Positions 29,814 through 38,352 of a DNA stretch of 64,000 nucleotides are shown piece after piece. The notes under the pieces are model-generated. The model was not told the origin of the DNA. It was given only the letters and a program-made list of their open reading frames with translations, and did not search any database. How positions within the stretch are numbered: the first letter of the stretch is position 1; every line of letters starts with the position of its first letter. This DNA is from Halomonas sp. GD1P12. Lineage in GTDB: Bacteria > Pseudomonadota > Gammaproteobacteria > Pseudomonadales > Halomonadaceae. The position numbers and the translations under genes are program-made. The DNA lies in assembly GCF_025725645.1 (NCBI RefSeq), contig NZ_CP107007.1:2604001-2668000 (forward strand). Reading direction: 5' to 3'.

Positions 29814-30016
29814 AGGGTTTCGAGGTAGCATTAGTGCCGCAAGTTTCGGAGTTGGGTCGTCTTAGAGCTCATTCAGAAGTAAGAAAATTTGAGCAAAATT
29901 AGCTGAGTCCGAATGTTATGAGCAGAGTCCCTTACACGATGAGAAGTTATCGACCTCAACGCACCCATCCTCTATTATCATGAAATACCGAATCTAAAGA
30001 CGATCTAGTTAGAACA

Positions 30017-30020
30017 GCAG
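30017..30020. repeat. Target-site duplication GCAG, left copy of the IS
   Basis: GCAG borders the left inverted repeat (starting CGACGTCACC at 30021) and equals 31225-31228 on the other side. Confidence 0.75.
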
Positions 30021-30036
30021 CGACGTCACCCCATCT

Positions 30037-30897
30037 TCAGTAGCACCCGGGTTTAGAGTCTGAAGTTACTTTATCGTGTTTTAACACCAGTTGCTCGGCA
30101 TAGGCGGAAGGCGTTAACCCTCCAAGCCCTTTCTTCGGTCTTTCTTCGTTGTATTCCCGTCGCCACGCCTCGATGATGATCCTCGCGTGATTCAGGCTGG
30201 TGAACCAGTGCTCATTTAGACATTCGTCTCTAAAACGCCCATTGAACGATTCGATGTAGGCGTTTTGATTGGGTTTTCCAGGTTCGATTAAAAACAGGGC
30301 GACACCATGCTGATGAGCCCACGTCAGCATGGCGCGTCCGCAGAACTCCTTTCCATTATCCGTACGAATGGCGCTTGGCAGGCCACGTTGTATAGCCAGA
30401 TGATCTAGAATCCGTGTTAACGACAGGCCGCCAATGGCCCGTTCAGGTACGATCGCCACGGCTTCATGGGTGGCGTCGTCGACAACGGTGAGGTTCTTTA
30501 TCACGCGTCCTTCTGCCGTACGGTCAAATACAAAATCCATTGACCAGACCTGGTTGGCGGCACAAGGACGGCCAAGGGGCTTTCGCTCAGACGCAGGAAC
30601 CTTCTTGCGCTTGCGGCGCTTTACCTGCAATCGAGCCGCCGCGTAGAGGCGTTCGACGCGCTTATGATTGACCCGTTCACCGGCTTGACGCAGCTTCAGG
30701 TAGATCATGCCAGCGCCATAGCGACGATGCCGATGGGCCAGGGCCGTAATGCGTTCACGCAATGCCCCATTGCGGTCAGGGGCCGATTGATAGCGCAATG
30801 CACTGGCACTCATATGGATGATACGGAGCGCTCGGCGTTCACTCAGACCACGTGACACCATAAAGCGCACCACGTCTCGGCGTGCCGGGGCACTCAC
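30037..30897 (-). CDS. IS3-family transposase OrfB (DDE integrase)
   Basis: The 286-residue region from GTG 30897 carries HTH_21-type and rve integrase features: [11 protein letters not shown] (first Asp, about residue 110), [11 protein letters not shown] (second Asp, about 171) and [18 protein letters not shown] (Glu, about 206). GTG overlaps the orfA stop as GTGA, so it can be started separately, but the main product should be the OrfAB fusion made by -1 slippage at 30900-30906. All catalytic residues are present. Confidence 0.9.
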   Translation of the reverse strand: MSAPARRDVVRFMVSRGLSERRALRIIHMSASALRYQSAPDRNGALRERITALAHRHRRYGAGMIYLKLRQAGERVNHKRVERLYAAARLQVKRRKRKKVPASERKPLGRPCAANQVWSMDFVFDRTAEGRVIKNLTVVDDATHEAVAIVPERAIGGLSLTRILDHLAIQRGLPSAIRTDNGKEFCGRAMLTWAHQHGVALFLIEPGKPNQNAYIESFNGRFRDECLNEHWFTSLNHARIIIEAWRREYNEERPKKGLGGLTPSAYAEQLVLKHDKVTSDSKPGCY

Positions 30898-31157
30898 CAC
30901 TTTTTTCTCAGCGCCTCCCGAGTGACCTCCATTTCCAGTAGCGACTCCGCGAGCAGCTTTTTCAAGCGCCCATTTTCGGCTTCGAGTTCTTTGAGTCGTT
31001 TGGCATCGGGGACGCTCATGCCGCCAAACTTGCTGCGCCATAGATAGTAACTGGCTTCTGAGAAACCGTGCCGACGGCATAGCTCCTTGATGGGCAGTCC
31101 TGCTTCGGCTTCGCCCAGAAAACCGATGATCTGTTCTTCGCTGAAACGCTTCTTCAT
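30894..31157 (-). CDS. IS3-family transposase OrfA (DNA-binding)
   Basis: The 87-residue protein begins [20 protein letters not shown], with the HTH segment [18 protein letters not shown] and a leucine-zipper-like helix ([20 protein letters not shown]), as in IS407-group OrfA. An AAGGAG site stands 7 bp before ATG 31157; a TTG two codons upstream is not needed. Confidence 0.9.
   Translation of the reverse strand: MKKRFSEEQIIGFLGEAEAGLPIKELCRRHGFSEASYYLWRSKFGGMSVPDAKRLKELEAENGRLKKLLAESLLEMEVTREALRKKW
30900..30906 (-). other. Programmed -1 frameshift site (A AAA AAG) joining OrfA and OrfB
   Basis: On the minus strand AAAAAAG lies near the 3' end of orfA, and slipping back one base there opens directly into the orfB frame (reading [14 protein letters not shown]). 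This heptamer is the usual IS3-family slippery sequence. Confidence 0.85.
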
Positions 31158-31224
31158 GTCCAATCTCCTTACGCATAGGATCGGACTCTAAAGTGTAGCG
31201 CTACTCAATCAGGGGGTGACGTCG

Positions 31225-31228
31225 GCAG
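31225..31228. repeat. Target-site duplication GCAG, right copy, inside the AIPR leader
   Basis: GCAG follows the right inverted repeat (ending GTGACGTCG at 31224). With the next bases it forms GCAGGA, the likely ribosome site of the AIPR gene whose ATG is at 31238. Confidence 0.75.
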
Positions 31229-31237
31229 GATACAAAA

Positions 31238-32923
31238 ATGAAAGCAGAAGATCTCAGGCACAGTAATTTTTCTGATATTTTGGAGAAGCACTATTCAGGT
31301 CGTGCGTCAGACTTCTCTAAACGTTTTTTAAAGTGGTTTCTTGAAAATATTTTTAGACTTGATGAATTTATGGCAGACGACGCCTGTGTCGACGCTAAGC
31401 ACGATAAAGGCGTAGATGCAATTTATGTCGACAATATTTCTGAGATTGTTTACGTTATACAAGCCAAAACGAAAACGAGCGACAAAGCTACTCTCGGTGA
31501 CACTGAGTTGAAAGACTTTTATGGAACACTGGTTCAGTTTAGCAGCCAAGAAAAGATCGAAAGTCTTGCTGAGGAAACAAAAAATGGGCGACTTAAGCAG
31601 GCGATAATAAGAAATGAAGTATCTGAAAAGGTCGCCGCCGGTTATGATGTCCAAGGTGTTTTCATAACTAATGTTCCAGCAAACGATGATGCTCACGGCT
31701 ATATAAAAAAGGCCGAAATTATAGATTTGTATGATTCCGCCGAAATTGCTTCAGACTATGTGGATTTAAATGTAGATGGCGGTATCTCTGAGAAATTTAA
31801 ATTCGATGTATCCGATAGTGAAGTTATCGAGTATGACGCTGGAAGGGCTTTTGCTCGAATTTTTCTTGCGCCTGCATTAAATCTGACAAAAATGGAAGGT
31901 ATATCGGACGGCGTTCTTTTTGAGCAGAATGTGCGACTTTCTCTCGGAAACACAAAAGTAAACAAAAGCATTAAATCAAGTATTCGCGAGCAGTCAGAAC
32001 ATGGAAACTTCCCCCTTTACCACAATGGAATTAATGTTCTTTGTCGGGAGATAATTGAAGAAAATGATCAATTTATAACTGTTGAAGATTATGTAGTCGT
32101 AAACGGCGCTCAAAGCCTTACTTCACTTCTTTCTGAGAGAGCTAAAATCACTGATGACCTTAAGATCCTTGTTAAGCTAATTGAAGTAAAAGGTGACGTC
32201 TCTCTATCTCAAAAAATTACTCGAAACAGTAACAACCAAAACGCGATTAAAGCTCGCGACATGAAATCTAATCATAATTTGCAGCAACGCCTCAAAGCTG
32301 AAATTGAGAAGATCAGTGGAGGTAAAATTGCATATGAAATAAAGCAAGGAGAGAACAACAAAGGCAAAGAAGTAATTTCCAATGAAGCGGCAGGTTTGGT
32401 GCTGCTAGCTGCGGACCTTGAGCAACCTTGGAGTTGCCACCAAAAATATAAAATCATGGATGATCTTCATTCAGAGATATTTGGACGACCGAGTGTTACA
32501 GGCGCTAAAGTTCTTGCACTATGGAAATGTTTTCAAGTGATGCCTGAGTCTTTACGCGAGCTAGAGAATAAACCTTTCGCAAATTACACTCTTACTAAAT
32601 TCTTTCTATTTTTCGCCGTTATTGCAATAATCAAAGATAGCGCTAAAGGGCTAGATGTTTTAAGTTCTCTTGATAGAATTGCGAAGGAAGATCGACTTGA
32701 TAAACTTGTCAATGGTTTTTCAATTTTAGCTGATAATGCGGCAATCGACTTGAATGCCGAAGTGGCGCCTGAAGACGACGAATACTTTGACTACAAGAAT
32801 GATTTGAAAAGTCAAAAATGGTGTAAAGCCATGTCGGCGAAACTGCTCGCTCAGCATAAGAAGGATGTCAAGCGTGACAAAGCTGAATCAGTTGCAGAAG
32901 CCTTCGGCGATTTATTTGAATAA
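31238..32923 (+). CDS. AIPR family phage-defence protein with nuclease-like N-terminus
   Basis: The 561-residue protein matches the AIPR (abortive infection phage resistance) family: LFEQNVRLSLGNTKVNKSI near residue 230, YHNGINVLCREI near residue 263, VEDYVVVNGAQSLTSLL near residue 285 and QKITRNSNNQNAIKARDMKS near residue 326. The N-terminus has KGVDAIYVD (Asp60) followed by VIQAK (Gln75, Lys77), a D...QxK pattern like Mrr-type PD-(D/E)xK nucleases; this part is inference. Codon use is strikingly AT-rich against the host, so the gene was acquired. Its ATG is only 9 bp from the IS duplication, and no partner gene is adjacent. Function in defence is known for the family, not tested here. Confidence 0.85.
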   Translation: MKAEDLRHSNFSDILEKHYSGRASDFSKRFLKWFLENIFRLDEFMADDACVDAKHDKGVDAIYVDNISEIVYVIQAKTKTSDKATLGDTELKDFYGTLVQFSSQEKIESLAEETKNGRLKQAIIRNEVSEKVAAGYDVQGVFITNVPANDDAHGYIKKAEIIDLYDSAEIASDYVDLNVDGGISEKFKFDVSDSEVIEYDAGRAFARIFLAPALNLTKMEGISDGVLFEQNVRLSLGNTKVNKSIKSSIREQSEHGNFPLYHNGINVLCREIIEENDQFITVEDYVVVNGAQSLTSLLSERAKITDDLKILVKLIEVKGDVSLSQKITRNSNNQNAIKARDMKSNHNLQQRLKAEIEKISGGKIAYEIKQGENNKGKEVISNEAAGLVLLAADLEQPWSCHQKYKIMDDLHSEIFGRPSVTGAKVLALWKCFQVMPESLRELENKPFANYTLTKFFLFFAVIAIIKDSAKGLDVLSSLDRIAKEDRLDKLVNGFSILADNAAIDLNAEVAPEDDEYFDYKNDLKSQKWCKAMSAKLLAQHKKDVKRDKAESVAEAFGDLFE

Positions 32924-33473
32924 GAGAAGATTTTAACTTAATTAACAATATTGCAAATACGGTAGTCTTCATCAAATAATGCAAGCTCTAGCAACAGGCT
33001 TTAACACTTAAAATATTGATCTGAACCTCCACATCAAAGTGATATATTGACGGCACAACCATTGCATTATGTACGATTGCACCAAACGTAGGTGAAAGCT
33101 TCTCGCGCATATATGCATGGAGCCTTGGCTCATACAGCCTTAAGAATGGATGGCCGAGGAGAGTAAAAAAACAGCCTTCCTCAGCACTCCCTTACACCCG
33201 CTGTTGTTCCTTCTTGATTTTTAACAATGTCTTAAGGAATAGCTACTAAAACTTAAAACTTCCTATCACTAGATAGTTTTATCACCACCGTACGCTGTAG
33301 CTTTTTTCTTAAGGCAGCCACTGAGGGCCCAGACCATAACGCTGATTTTTTCCGAAAGAGTTTAAAAGCCTAAACCTTTAAACTGTATATAAAATTGAGC
33401 TCCGCGCGATTTTTAAATAAAAGCTTAACATCGCCTTTTCTCGTTAATCACACAGAGCTCAACTACACGAAAC
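32924..33473. other. AT-rich intergenic stretch right of AIPR, no gene seen
   Basis: These 550 bp have the same AT-rich composition as the AIPR gene. No frame of useful length has a ribosome site, and no tRNA fold, array or strong terminator was seen. A small CTATC/GATAG dyad occurs around 33269-33282 and a few T-runs are present. It may be a remnant of the acquired segment or hold a small RNA. Confidence 0.5.
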
Positions 33474-33743
33474 TTAGTTACACGGCACTACACGCCGCAG
33501 CGTATCCTTGGCCCATAGCGTTTGGCCGTCGGGGGTGCGGCCGTGCTCGTTCCAACGCTCGGAGGTTTCGAGGCAGAAAGAGCCGGCGTTTTCGACGACG
33601 GTCTCCTTGTTGGCCGGGCGCTCGCCGCCGATCCGCAGGATATCAGGGTGGTCGGAGGTGTAACGCGGTGCAATGGTGTTACTGGCACAACCGGTGACCA
33701 CAGCGGTCACCATCAGTACGGACAAACAGCGGCGCAAAGGCAT
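33474..33743 (-). CDS. Small lipoprotein, hypothetical
   Basis: The 89-residue protein has a lipoprotein signal: basic MPLRRC, hydrophobic core LSVLMVTAVVTG and lipobox VVTGC with Cys19. After it comes a short domain with TLRRVVPCN at the end and SFCLETSERW in the middle; the two later Cys could pair. No family recognised. It marks the return to GC-rich host sequence at the right border of the island. Confidence 0.7.
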   Translation of the reverse strand: MPLRRCLSVLMVTAVVTGCASNTIAPRYTSDHPDILRIGGERPANKETVVENAGSFCLETSERWNEHGRTPDGQTLWAKDTLRRVVPCN

Positions 33744-33869
33744 GTTGTCGAACCCTCAAGAAACGATGCAAGACCGACACCCGTTGTCGGTAGCGCTAAA
33801 TATCATTCGCCTGTTGACCGGGTCAATCTTTTTCCTCTCCGCCCCCGTTTTCTCTCAGCTCGCCAGGTG

Positions 33870-34733
33870 TCAGGTGACCAGGGTAATGCTGGTCACCGGG
33901 CGCAGCTGACGATGGCGGCAGTGGCGCGCCACGCTCTCGACGATAGCCTCGGCGTCGTCGATCTGCGCCTTTTCGAGCTGAATGTCGACCATCAAAAAGT
34001 TGCCTACCCGCGCCAGGCGAACGTCGCTCTCCTCGACCGCAAAATCCGCCACGCCCACGGCGAGCTCCTCGCGCATGCCCCCGCCGGGCTCGCCGAACAT
34101 CAGCTCTTTCAGCGCCCCGCGAATCATCCGCACCGGCATGGGCAAGAAGTAGGCGACGATCAGAAGCACCATGGCCGGGTCGGCGAAGCGCGCCCAGGCG
34201 GCAAAGGGCGAGAGCGTCAGCAGGTAGGTCGCAAAGAAGCCGATCAGCACCGCCGCGGAGAGCCAGGTATCCATCTGCCACTGTTTGAGTTCGGCGGCCA
34301 TGAGCGAGGAGTGGCGCCCGCGGGCGTAGTGCGCCAGCCGCCACCAGGTGAACAGACAACCGAGCACGTTGAAGGCGCCGAACCCCAGCGCCAAATCGAG
34401 CGTGACGAGCCGCCCGCCCTGATAGAGACTCCAGAGCGCCGACACCAGCGAAAATAGACACACCAGCGCGATCACCACCCCCTTCAACAGCACCGCCAGC
34501 GGCTCGACGGTCAGCCGACCGAAGGGGTAGCGCTCGTCGGCCGGCTTTTGCGCGTGGCTGAGCGCGACCAGCGACAGCGTCGCCAGCACCAAACTCAGTA
34601 GCGAGTAGCCGCTGTCGAACAGGATGGTGATGGAGCTAGAAGACAAGCCGATGAAGAGCCCGATGAAGGCGAACAGCGAGGCAGAGAGCGCCGAAAACTT
34701 GAGCGCGCGGCGCTCGATCGTTGACGATGACAC
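33870..34733 (-). CDS. Cation diffusion facilitator (CDF) family transporter, atypical metal site
   Basis: The 287-residue protein has six membrane helices and a C-terminal cytoplasmic domain, the CDF layout. The conserved loop reads ADERYPFGRLTVEPLAVLL. Compared with zinc transporters such as YiiP, the first metal-site helix reads FDSGYSLLS, keeping the first Asp but with Ser for the second, and helix 5 reads KQWQMDTWLS, with Gln in place of the His and Asp kept. Substrate may therefore differ from Zn/Fe. Start is GTG at 34733 with no strong ribosome site. It is divergent from a LysR gene across 101 bp, which may regulate it. Confidence 0.78.
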   Translation of the reverse strand: MSSSTIERRALKFSALSASLFAFIGLFIGLSSSSITILFDSGYSLLSLVLATLSLVALSHAQKPADERYPFGRLTVEPLAVLLKGVVIALVCLFSLVSALWSLYQGGRLVTLDLALGFGAFNVLGCLFTWWRLAHYARGRHSSLMAAELKQWQMDTWLSAAVLIGFFATYLLTLSPFAAWARFADPAMVLLIVAYFLPMPVRMIRGALKELMFGEPGGGMREELAVGVADFAVEESDVRLARVGNFLMVDIQLEKAQIDDAEAIVESVARHCRHRQLRPVTSITLVT

Positions 34734-34834
34734 GCAGAAAACATCCGTGGGAAGAGGAAAGGTAGGCCATAATAGGCGCCCAAACCGCTTTCCACCAATC
34801 GCTCACCGCCAACTTTTTTGGCGCTGGAGGCCTT

Positions 34835-35704
34835 GTGCGTATCGAACAGGTTCAGGCGTTCATCGAGGTTGCCGAGCAGCGCTCCTTCGCCGGCGCCGCC
34901 CGCCATACCGGTGCCAAGCGCAGCACGCTGAGCGCCATGGTAAGCGCGCTGGAGGATCACTTGGGCGTGGCGCTTTTCGAGCGCTCCGGCAATAGCCTTA
35001 CGCTCTCCCCGATGGGCGAGAGCATTCTGCCGGATTGCTATCGCCTTTTGACCAGCGCTTCGCGCATCGACAAGTACTGCCAGCAGCATAGCTTGGGTGT
35101 GGAGAGTCAGCTCTGCATTGCCCGCGACGACGCCCTGCCCGAGGCGTTCTGGCAGGGCGTGATGCACGACATCAAAACGCGCTTTCCACTCACGGCGATC
35201 TCGGTCTATCTCGCCCCGCCCCAGACCCACCAGACGCTGATCGCGCGCCAAACGGTGGATATCGCCTTCGGCCTTTATAGCGTCCAGGCGCTGCCCCACT
35301 ACGCCAGACGCCTGGCGCCGGTCGACATGCGTTTGGTGGCCGCGCCGCACCACCCCTTGAGCCGGCTGCCCAGCGTGCAGCGCGACGATCTTGCCCAGTA
35401 CACCCAGATTTGCCTGAGCCACCTTCAGGACGACCGGCTGGTGAGCGAGGCGCTGTTCTCCGCCAACTATCTGGGCGTGACGATGTTCGAGCTGATGCGC
35501 GACGCCGTGATCCAGGGCACTGGTTGGGCGCTTCTGCCCGCCCCGCTCATACGTCACGCGCTCGATGCCGGCACGCTTAGCCGCCTGCCCCACGAGCTTG
35601 CGCTCGAAAGCTACCACTACCGCTCGCTGGTGAGCGGCCCCCAGGGGCCGGTGGCGAGCGCGCTGCTTGGCCGGCTCACCCGGTTTTTGGCCCACCAGGA
35701 GTGA
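34835..35704 (+). CDS. LysR family transcriptional regulator
   Basis: The 289-residue protein has an N-terminal winged helix (VQAFIEVAEQRSFAGAARHT, then AKRSTLSAMVSALEDHLGVA) and a C-terminal periplasmic-binding-type effector domain. Start is GTG 34835 with a TGGAGG site 5 bp upstream. It faces the CDF gene, so autoregulation and control of the transporter is the default expectation. The effector is unknown. Confidence 0.87.
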   Translation: MRIEQVQAFIEVAEQRSFAGAARHTGAKRSTLSAMVSALEDHLGVALFERSGNSLTLSPMGESILPDCYRLLTSASRIDKYCQQHSLGVESQLCIARDDALPEAFWQGVMHDIKTRFPLTAISVYLAPPQTHQTLIARQTVDIAFGLYSVQALPHYARRLAPVDMRLVAAPHHPLSRLPSVQRDDLAQYTQICLSHLQDDRLVSEALFSANYLGVTMFELMRDAVIQGTGWALLPAPLIRHALDAGTLSRLPHELALESYHYRSLVSGPQGPVASALLGRLTRFLAHQE

Positions 35705-35878
35705 GCGCGGTTTCGTTGAAATGCGTGATTGGCGAAAAGTGGCGTTGCCCACCACGCTATAGAAAACCACAGAGGAGAGCGATGACACTCTAGAGCGTAG
35801 AACACGGGCAGTGTCATGCGTGCGTCAAAAAGCCCTGCCAGTGTCGATGTTGCCGTCCACCAAGGAGCGACTTCCACG

Positions 35879-37288
35879 ATGGTCAAACTCGATAAGAAAG
35901 CCAAACGGCTTTATGTGCTCGACACCAACGTTCTGATTCACGACCCCGCGGCTCTGTACCATTTCGAAGAGCACGATGTGGTCATCCCCATGACCGTCCT
36001 CGAGGAGCTGGACAAGCACAAAAACGGCATTCGCGAAATCGCCCGTACGGCGCGCCAGGTCAGCCGCACGCTGTCGGATCTCACAAGCCAGGTTACCTTC
36101 AAGGAAGTTCAGTACGGCGTTCCCATCCCCAGGCTTTCCGGCGAAAGCGGCCGGCTCCATTTTCTCTGCTACAGCGATTTGAAGCTTCTCAACGAAGTCA
36201 GCGACACCCCGGACAACCGCATACTGGCCGAGACCTGTAGGCTTCGTGACGAGAACCCGGACGCCTCGGTCATCCTGATCACCAAGGACATCAACCTTCG
36301 CATCAAGGCCGCCGCACTCAAGGTGCCGGTGGAGGATTACCACAACGATCGCGCCTTCTCCGACAGCGACGCCATGATCGAGGGCGCCAGCGTCTACCAG
36401 CACGCGGCAAGCGAAGGCACCACCCTTTGGGAGACACTCAACGTCGAGGTCGACGTCGAGCGCACCGGCCATCACACCTTCTACCACCTCAAGGGCGACA
36501 TGCCCGTGGCGTGGCACACCGGCATGCTGGTCAGCGATAGCGAAAACGGCGCCGAGTTCGAGGCGATCGTGCGCGAACTGGGCCCTGAGAGCGCCACGCT
36601 CCAGCTTTTGACCAACTACCGCCACCACTCGGGCGTTTGGGGCGTGCACGCCCACGACAGCCGCCAGAACTTCACGCTGAATTTGCTCATGGACCCGGAG
36701 ATCGACCTGGTCACCATTGCCGGCAACGCCGGCACTGGCAAAACCTACATGACGCTCGCCGCGGCCTTCCAACAAACGCTCGACACCAAGCAGTTCGAGC
36801 GCATCGTGTTCACCCGCGCGCCGATCCCCATGGGCGAGGACATTGGCTTTCTACCGGGCACCGAGGAGGAGAAAATGTCGCCCTGGATGGGAGCCTTTCA
36901 CGACAACATGGACAACCTGTTGCGCAACGACGATGGCGAATCGAGCTGGGACAACGGGGCTACCCGTCAGTTGATCGGCTCGCGGGTTCAGATCCGCTCG
37001 CCAGGCTTCATGCGCGGGCGCACCCTCAACGACACCTTCCTGATCATCGACGAGGCGCAGAACTTCACCCCCAAGCAACTCAAGTCGCTGGTGACCCGCG
37101 CCGGGCGCAACACCAAGATCGTCTGCCTGGGCAACGTCGGCCAGATCGACACACCGTACCTCACCGCCAATACGTGCGGTCTGGCCGCCGTGGTCGAACG
37201 CTTTAGAGACTGGCCCCACGCCGGCCACATCACGCTCAAGGGCGTCGAGCGCTCGCGCCTGGCGCTGGCCGCCGAAGAGCTTTTGTAA
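35879..37288 (+). CDS. PhoH family ATPase with N-terminal PIN domain
   Basis: The 469-residue protein fuses a PIN-like nuclease domain (VLDTNVLIHDPAALY at about residue 11; second acidic patch LEELDKHKNGI; ITKDINLRIKA near residue 135) to a PhoH ATPase (Walker A GNAGTGKTYMTLA near residue 280; Walker B FLIIDEAQNFTPKQLKSLVT near residue 383). This is the PhoH2/YlaK type, shown elsewhere to be an RNA helicase-ribonuclease. I use ATG 35879 with AAGGAG at 35862-35867; an upstream in-frame ATG at 35816 lacks such a site. Confidence 0.88.
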   Translation: MVKLDKKAKRLYVLDTNVLIHDPAALYHFEEHDVVIPMTVLEELDKHKNGIREIARTARQVSRTLSDLTSQVTFKEVQYGVPIPRLSGESGRLHFLCYSDLKLLNEVSDTPDNRILAETCRLRDENPDASVILITKDINLRIKAAALKVPVEDYHNDRAFSDSDAMIEGASVYQHAASEGTTLWETLNVEVDVERTGHHTFYHLKGDMPVAWHTGMLVSDSENGAEFEAIVRELGPESATLQLLTNYRHHSGVWGVHAHDSRQNFTLNLLMDPEIDLVTIAGNAGTGKTYMTLAAAFQQTLDTKQFERIVFTRAPIPMGEDIGFLPGTEEEKMSPWMGAFHDNMDNLLRNDDGESSWDNGATRQLIGSRVQIRSPGFMRGRTLNDTFLIIDEAQNFTPKQLKSLVTRAGRNTKIVCLGNVGQIDTPYLTANTCGLAAVVERFRDWPHAGHITLKGVERSRLALAAEELL

Positions 37289-37322
37289 GCTCTTCCATCA
37301 ATCTCTTTCATCACCTCCCACT

Positions 37323-37343
37323 CGCGCCGCCAACGGCGGCGCG
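37323..37343. terminator. Stem-loop between phoH and yihY (weak terminator)
   Basis: Nine perfect G/C-rich pairs CGCGCCGCC / GGCGGCGCG with an AAC loop lie between the two convergent stops. No T-run follows in either direction, so it may pause rather than terminate. Confidence 0.45.
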
Positions 37344-37344
37344 G

Positions 37345-38352
37345 CTAGCGGGTATCCGGCGCGTTCTCATCCTTGTCTTCGTCACCCATGGGGTTGGGCA
37401 CGCCTACGGTGTCCGCGGCGAAGGCCTCTCGCTCACCCAGCGGGCGCGAACGCCCGACAGTGGTATCCTTCACGGTCTGGCGCTCCAGCTCGCAGTTGAG
37501 CTCGGCGCCGAACAGCACTAAAAACGCCGACATCCAGAACCACATCATCATGGCGACCACCGCCCCCAGCGAGCCGTAGACTTCGCTGAAGGTGGTGAAG
37601 TGGCCCACATAGAGCGACAGCGCCGCCGAGCCCAGAAGCCAGGTGAGCGTAGCGAACAGCGTGCCGTAGTTGAGCCACTCCCAGCGCGGCTTTCGCCGAT
37701 AGGGCGCAAAGCGGTAGAGCAGCGTGATCAGAAAACTGGTGATGATCAAAAGCGCCGGCCAGCGCAGCCAGTTGATGAGGTTGTTCAGCGGCGCGTCGAT
37801 GGCGAGCGACTCCACCGCCATCGGAATCAGCGCGATGAAGCCAAGCGAAATCAGCGTCATCGCGATCAGTCCGAAGGTGAGCAGGGTCAACAGCACCGTG
37901 CGGCGTAGAAAAGGGCGCTTCTCGCTTTCGCCGTAAACGACGTTAAGCCCTACCACCAGCACCGCCACCCCCTTGGAGGCGATGAGCATGGCGATGGCAA
38001 GCCCGATCATCGCGGCCATGAAGTTGCCCGCTTCGGTGTTTTCGATCACCTGCTCGGCCTGCTGGTCGATCAAATTCGCCGCGTCCGGCGGCATGAAGCG
38101 ACTGATCTCGTAAAGCTGCTGGGCTGCTTCCACCGGGTCGAATAGAAGTCCCCAAAGCGAGATGACCGCCGCGATGGTGGGAAACAGCGCCAACAGCGCG
38201 TAGAAAGCGGTGCCTGCGGCCAACATGGTCAGGCGGTTGCGCCGCGCCGCGCGCACCACGCGCCAGCACACGTCCAGAAGCCCGGGCGTGGGAATCTCCT
38301 CCGGCGTTTTCGCTCGGCGCCCGCGCGAGGTTGTTTGCGATGTCTCGCTCAT
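37345..38352 (-). CDS. YihY/UPF0761 (virulence factor BrkB) family membrane protein
   Basis: The 335-residue protein has six to seven helices and the YihY hallmark segment LAAGTAFYALLALFPTIAAV near residue 44, with FDPVEAAQQLYEISRFMP after it and AVVAMMMWFWMSAFLVLFGA near residue 265. The family was once misnamed RNase BN and its role is unknown. The start overlaps the stop of the last antiporter-like gene (ATGA), so it is translated with the membrane module. The charged C-terminus (GDEDKDENAPDTR) is cytoplasmic. Confidence 0.87.
   Translation of the reverse strand: MSETSQTTSRGRRAKTPEEIPTPGLLDVCWRVVRAARRNRLTMLAAGTAFYALLALFPTIAAVISLWGLLFDPVEAAQQLYEISRFMPPDAANLIDQQAEQVIENTEAGNFMAAMIGLAIAMLIASKGVAVLVVGLNVVYGESEKRPFLRRTVLLTLLTFGLIAMTLISLGFIALIPMAVESLAIDAPLNNLINWLRWPALLIITSFLITLLYRFAPYRRKPRWEWLNYGTLFATLTWLLGSAALSLYVGHFTTFSEVYGSLGAVVAMMMWFWMSAFLVLFGAELNCELERQTVKDTTVGRSRPLGEREAFAADTVGVPNPMGDEDKDENAPDTR

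Larger units (their letters stand above)
30021..31224 (-). mobile_element. IS3-family insertion sequence (IS407-type), intact, with 4-bp target duplication
   Basis: The element is 1204 bp. Its ends are inverted: both begin CGACGTCACCCC and keep further matches (AGTAGC and TTTAGAGTC) over about 40 bp with one indel. It is flanked by GCAG at 30017-30020 and again at 31225-31228, a 4-bp duplication as in the IS407 group. It holds orfA and orfB read leftward with a -1 frameshift window. Both genes and both ends look undamaged, so it is probably mobile and recently arrived. The ends were found by eye. Confidence 0.9.

Noticed and set aside
29766..33480. Integrative element ends (att repeats, integrase) around the AT-rich island
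   Set aside because: No integrase or tRNA gene and no long direct repeat common to both borders was found by eye; only the IS duplication is supported.
33522..34457. 311-codon plus-strand frame across the lipoprotein and CDF genes
   Set aside because: Runs through two minus-strand genes with signal peptide and membrane helices; product is low-complexity and basic.
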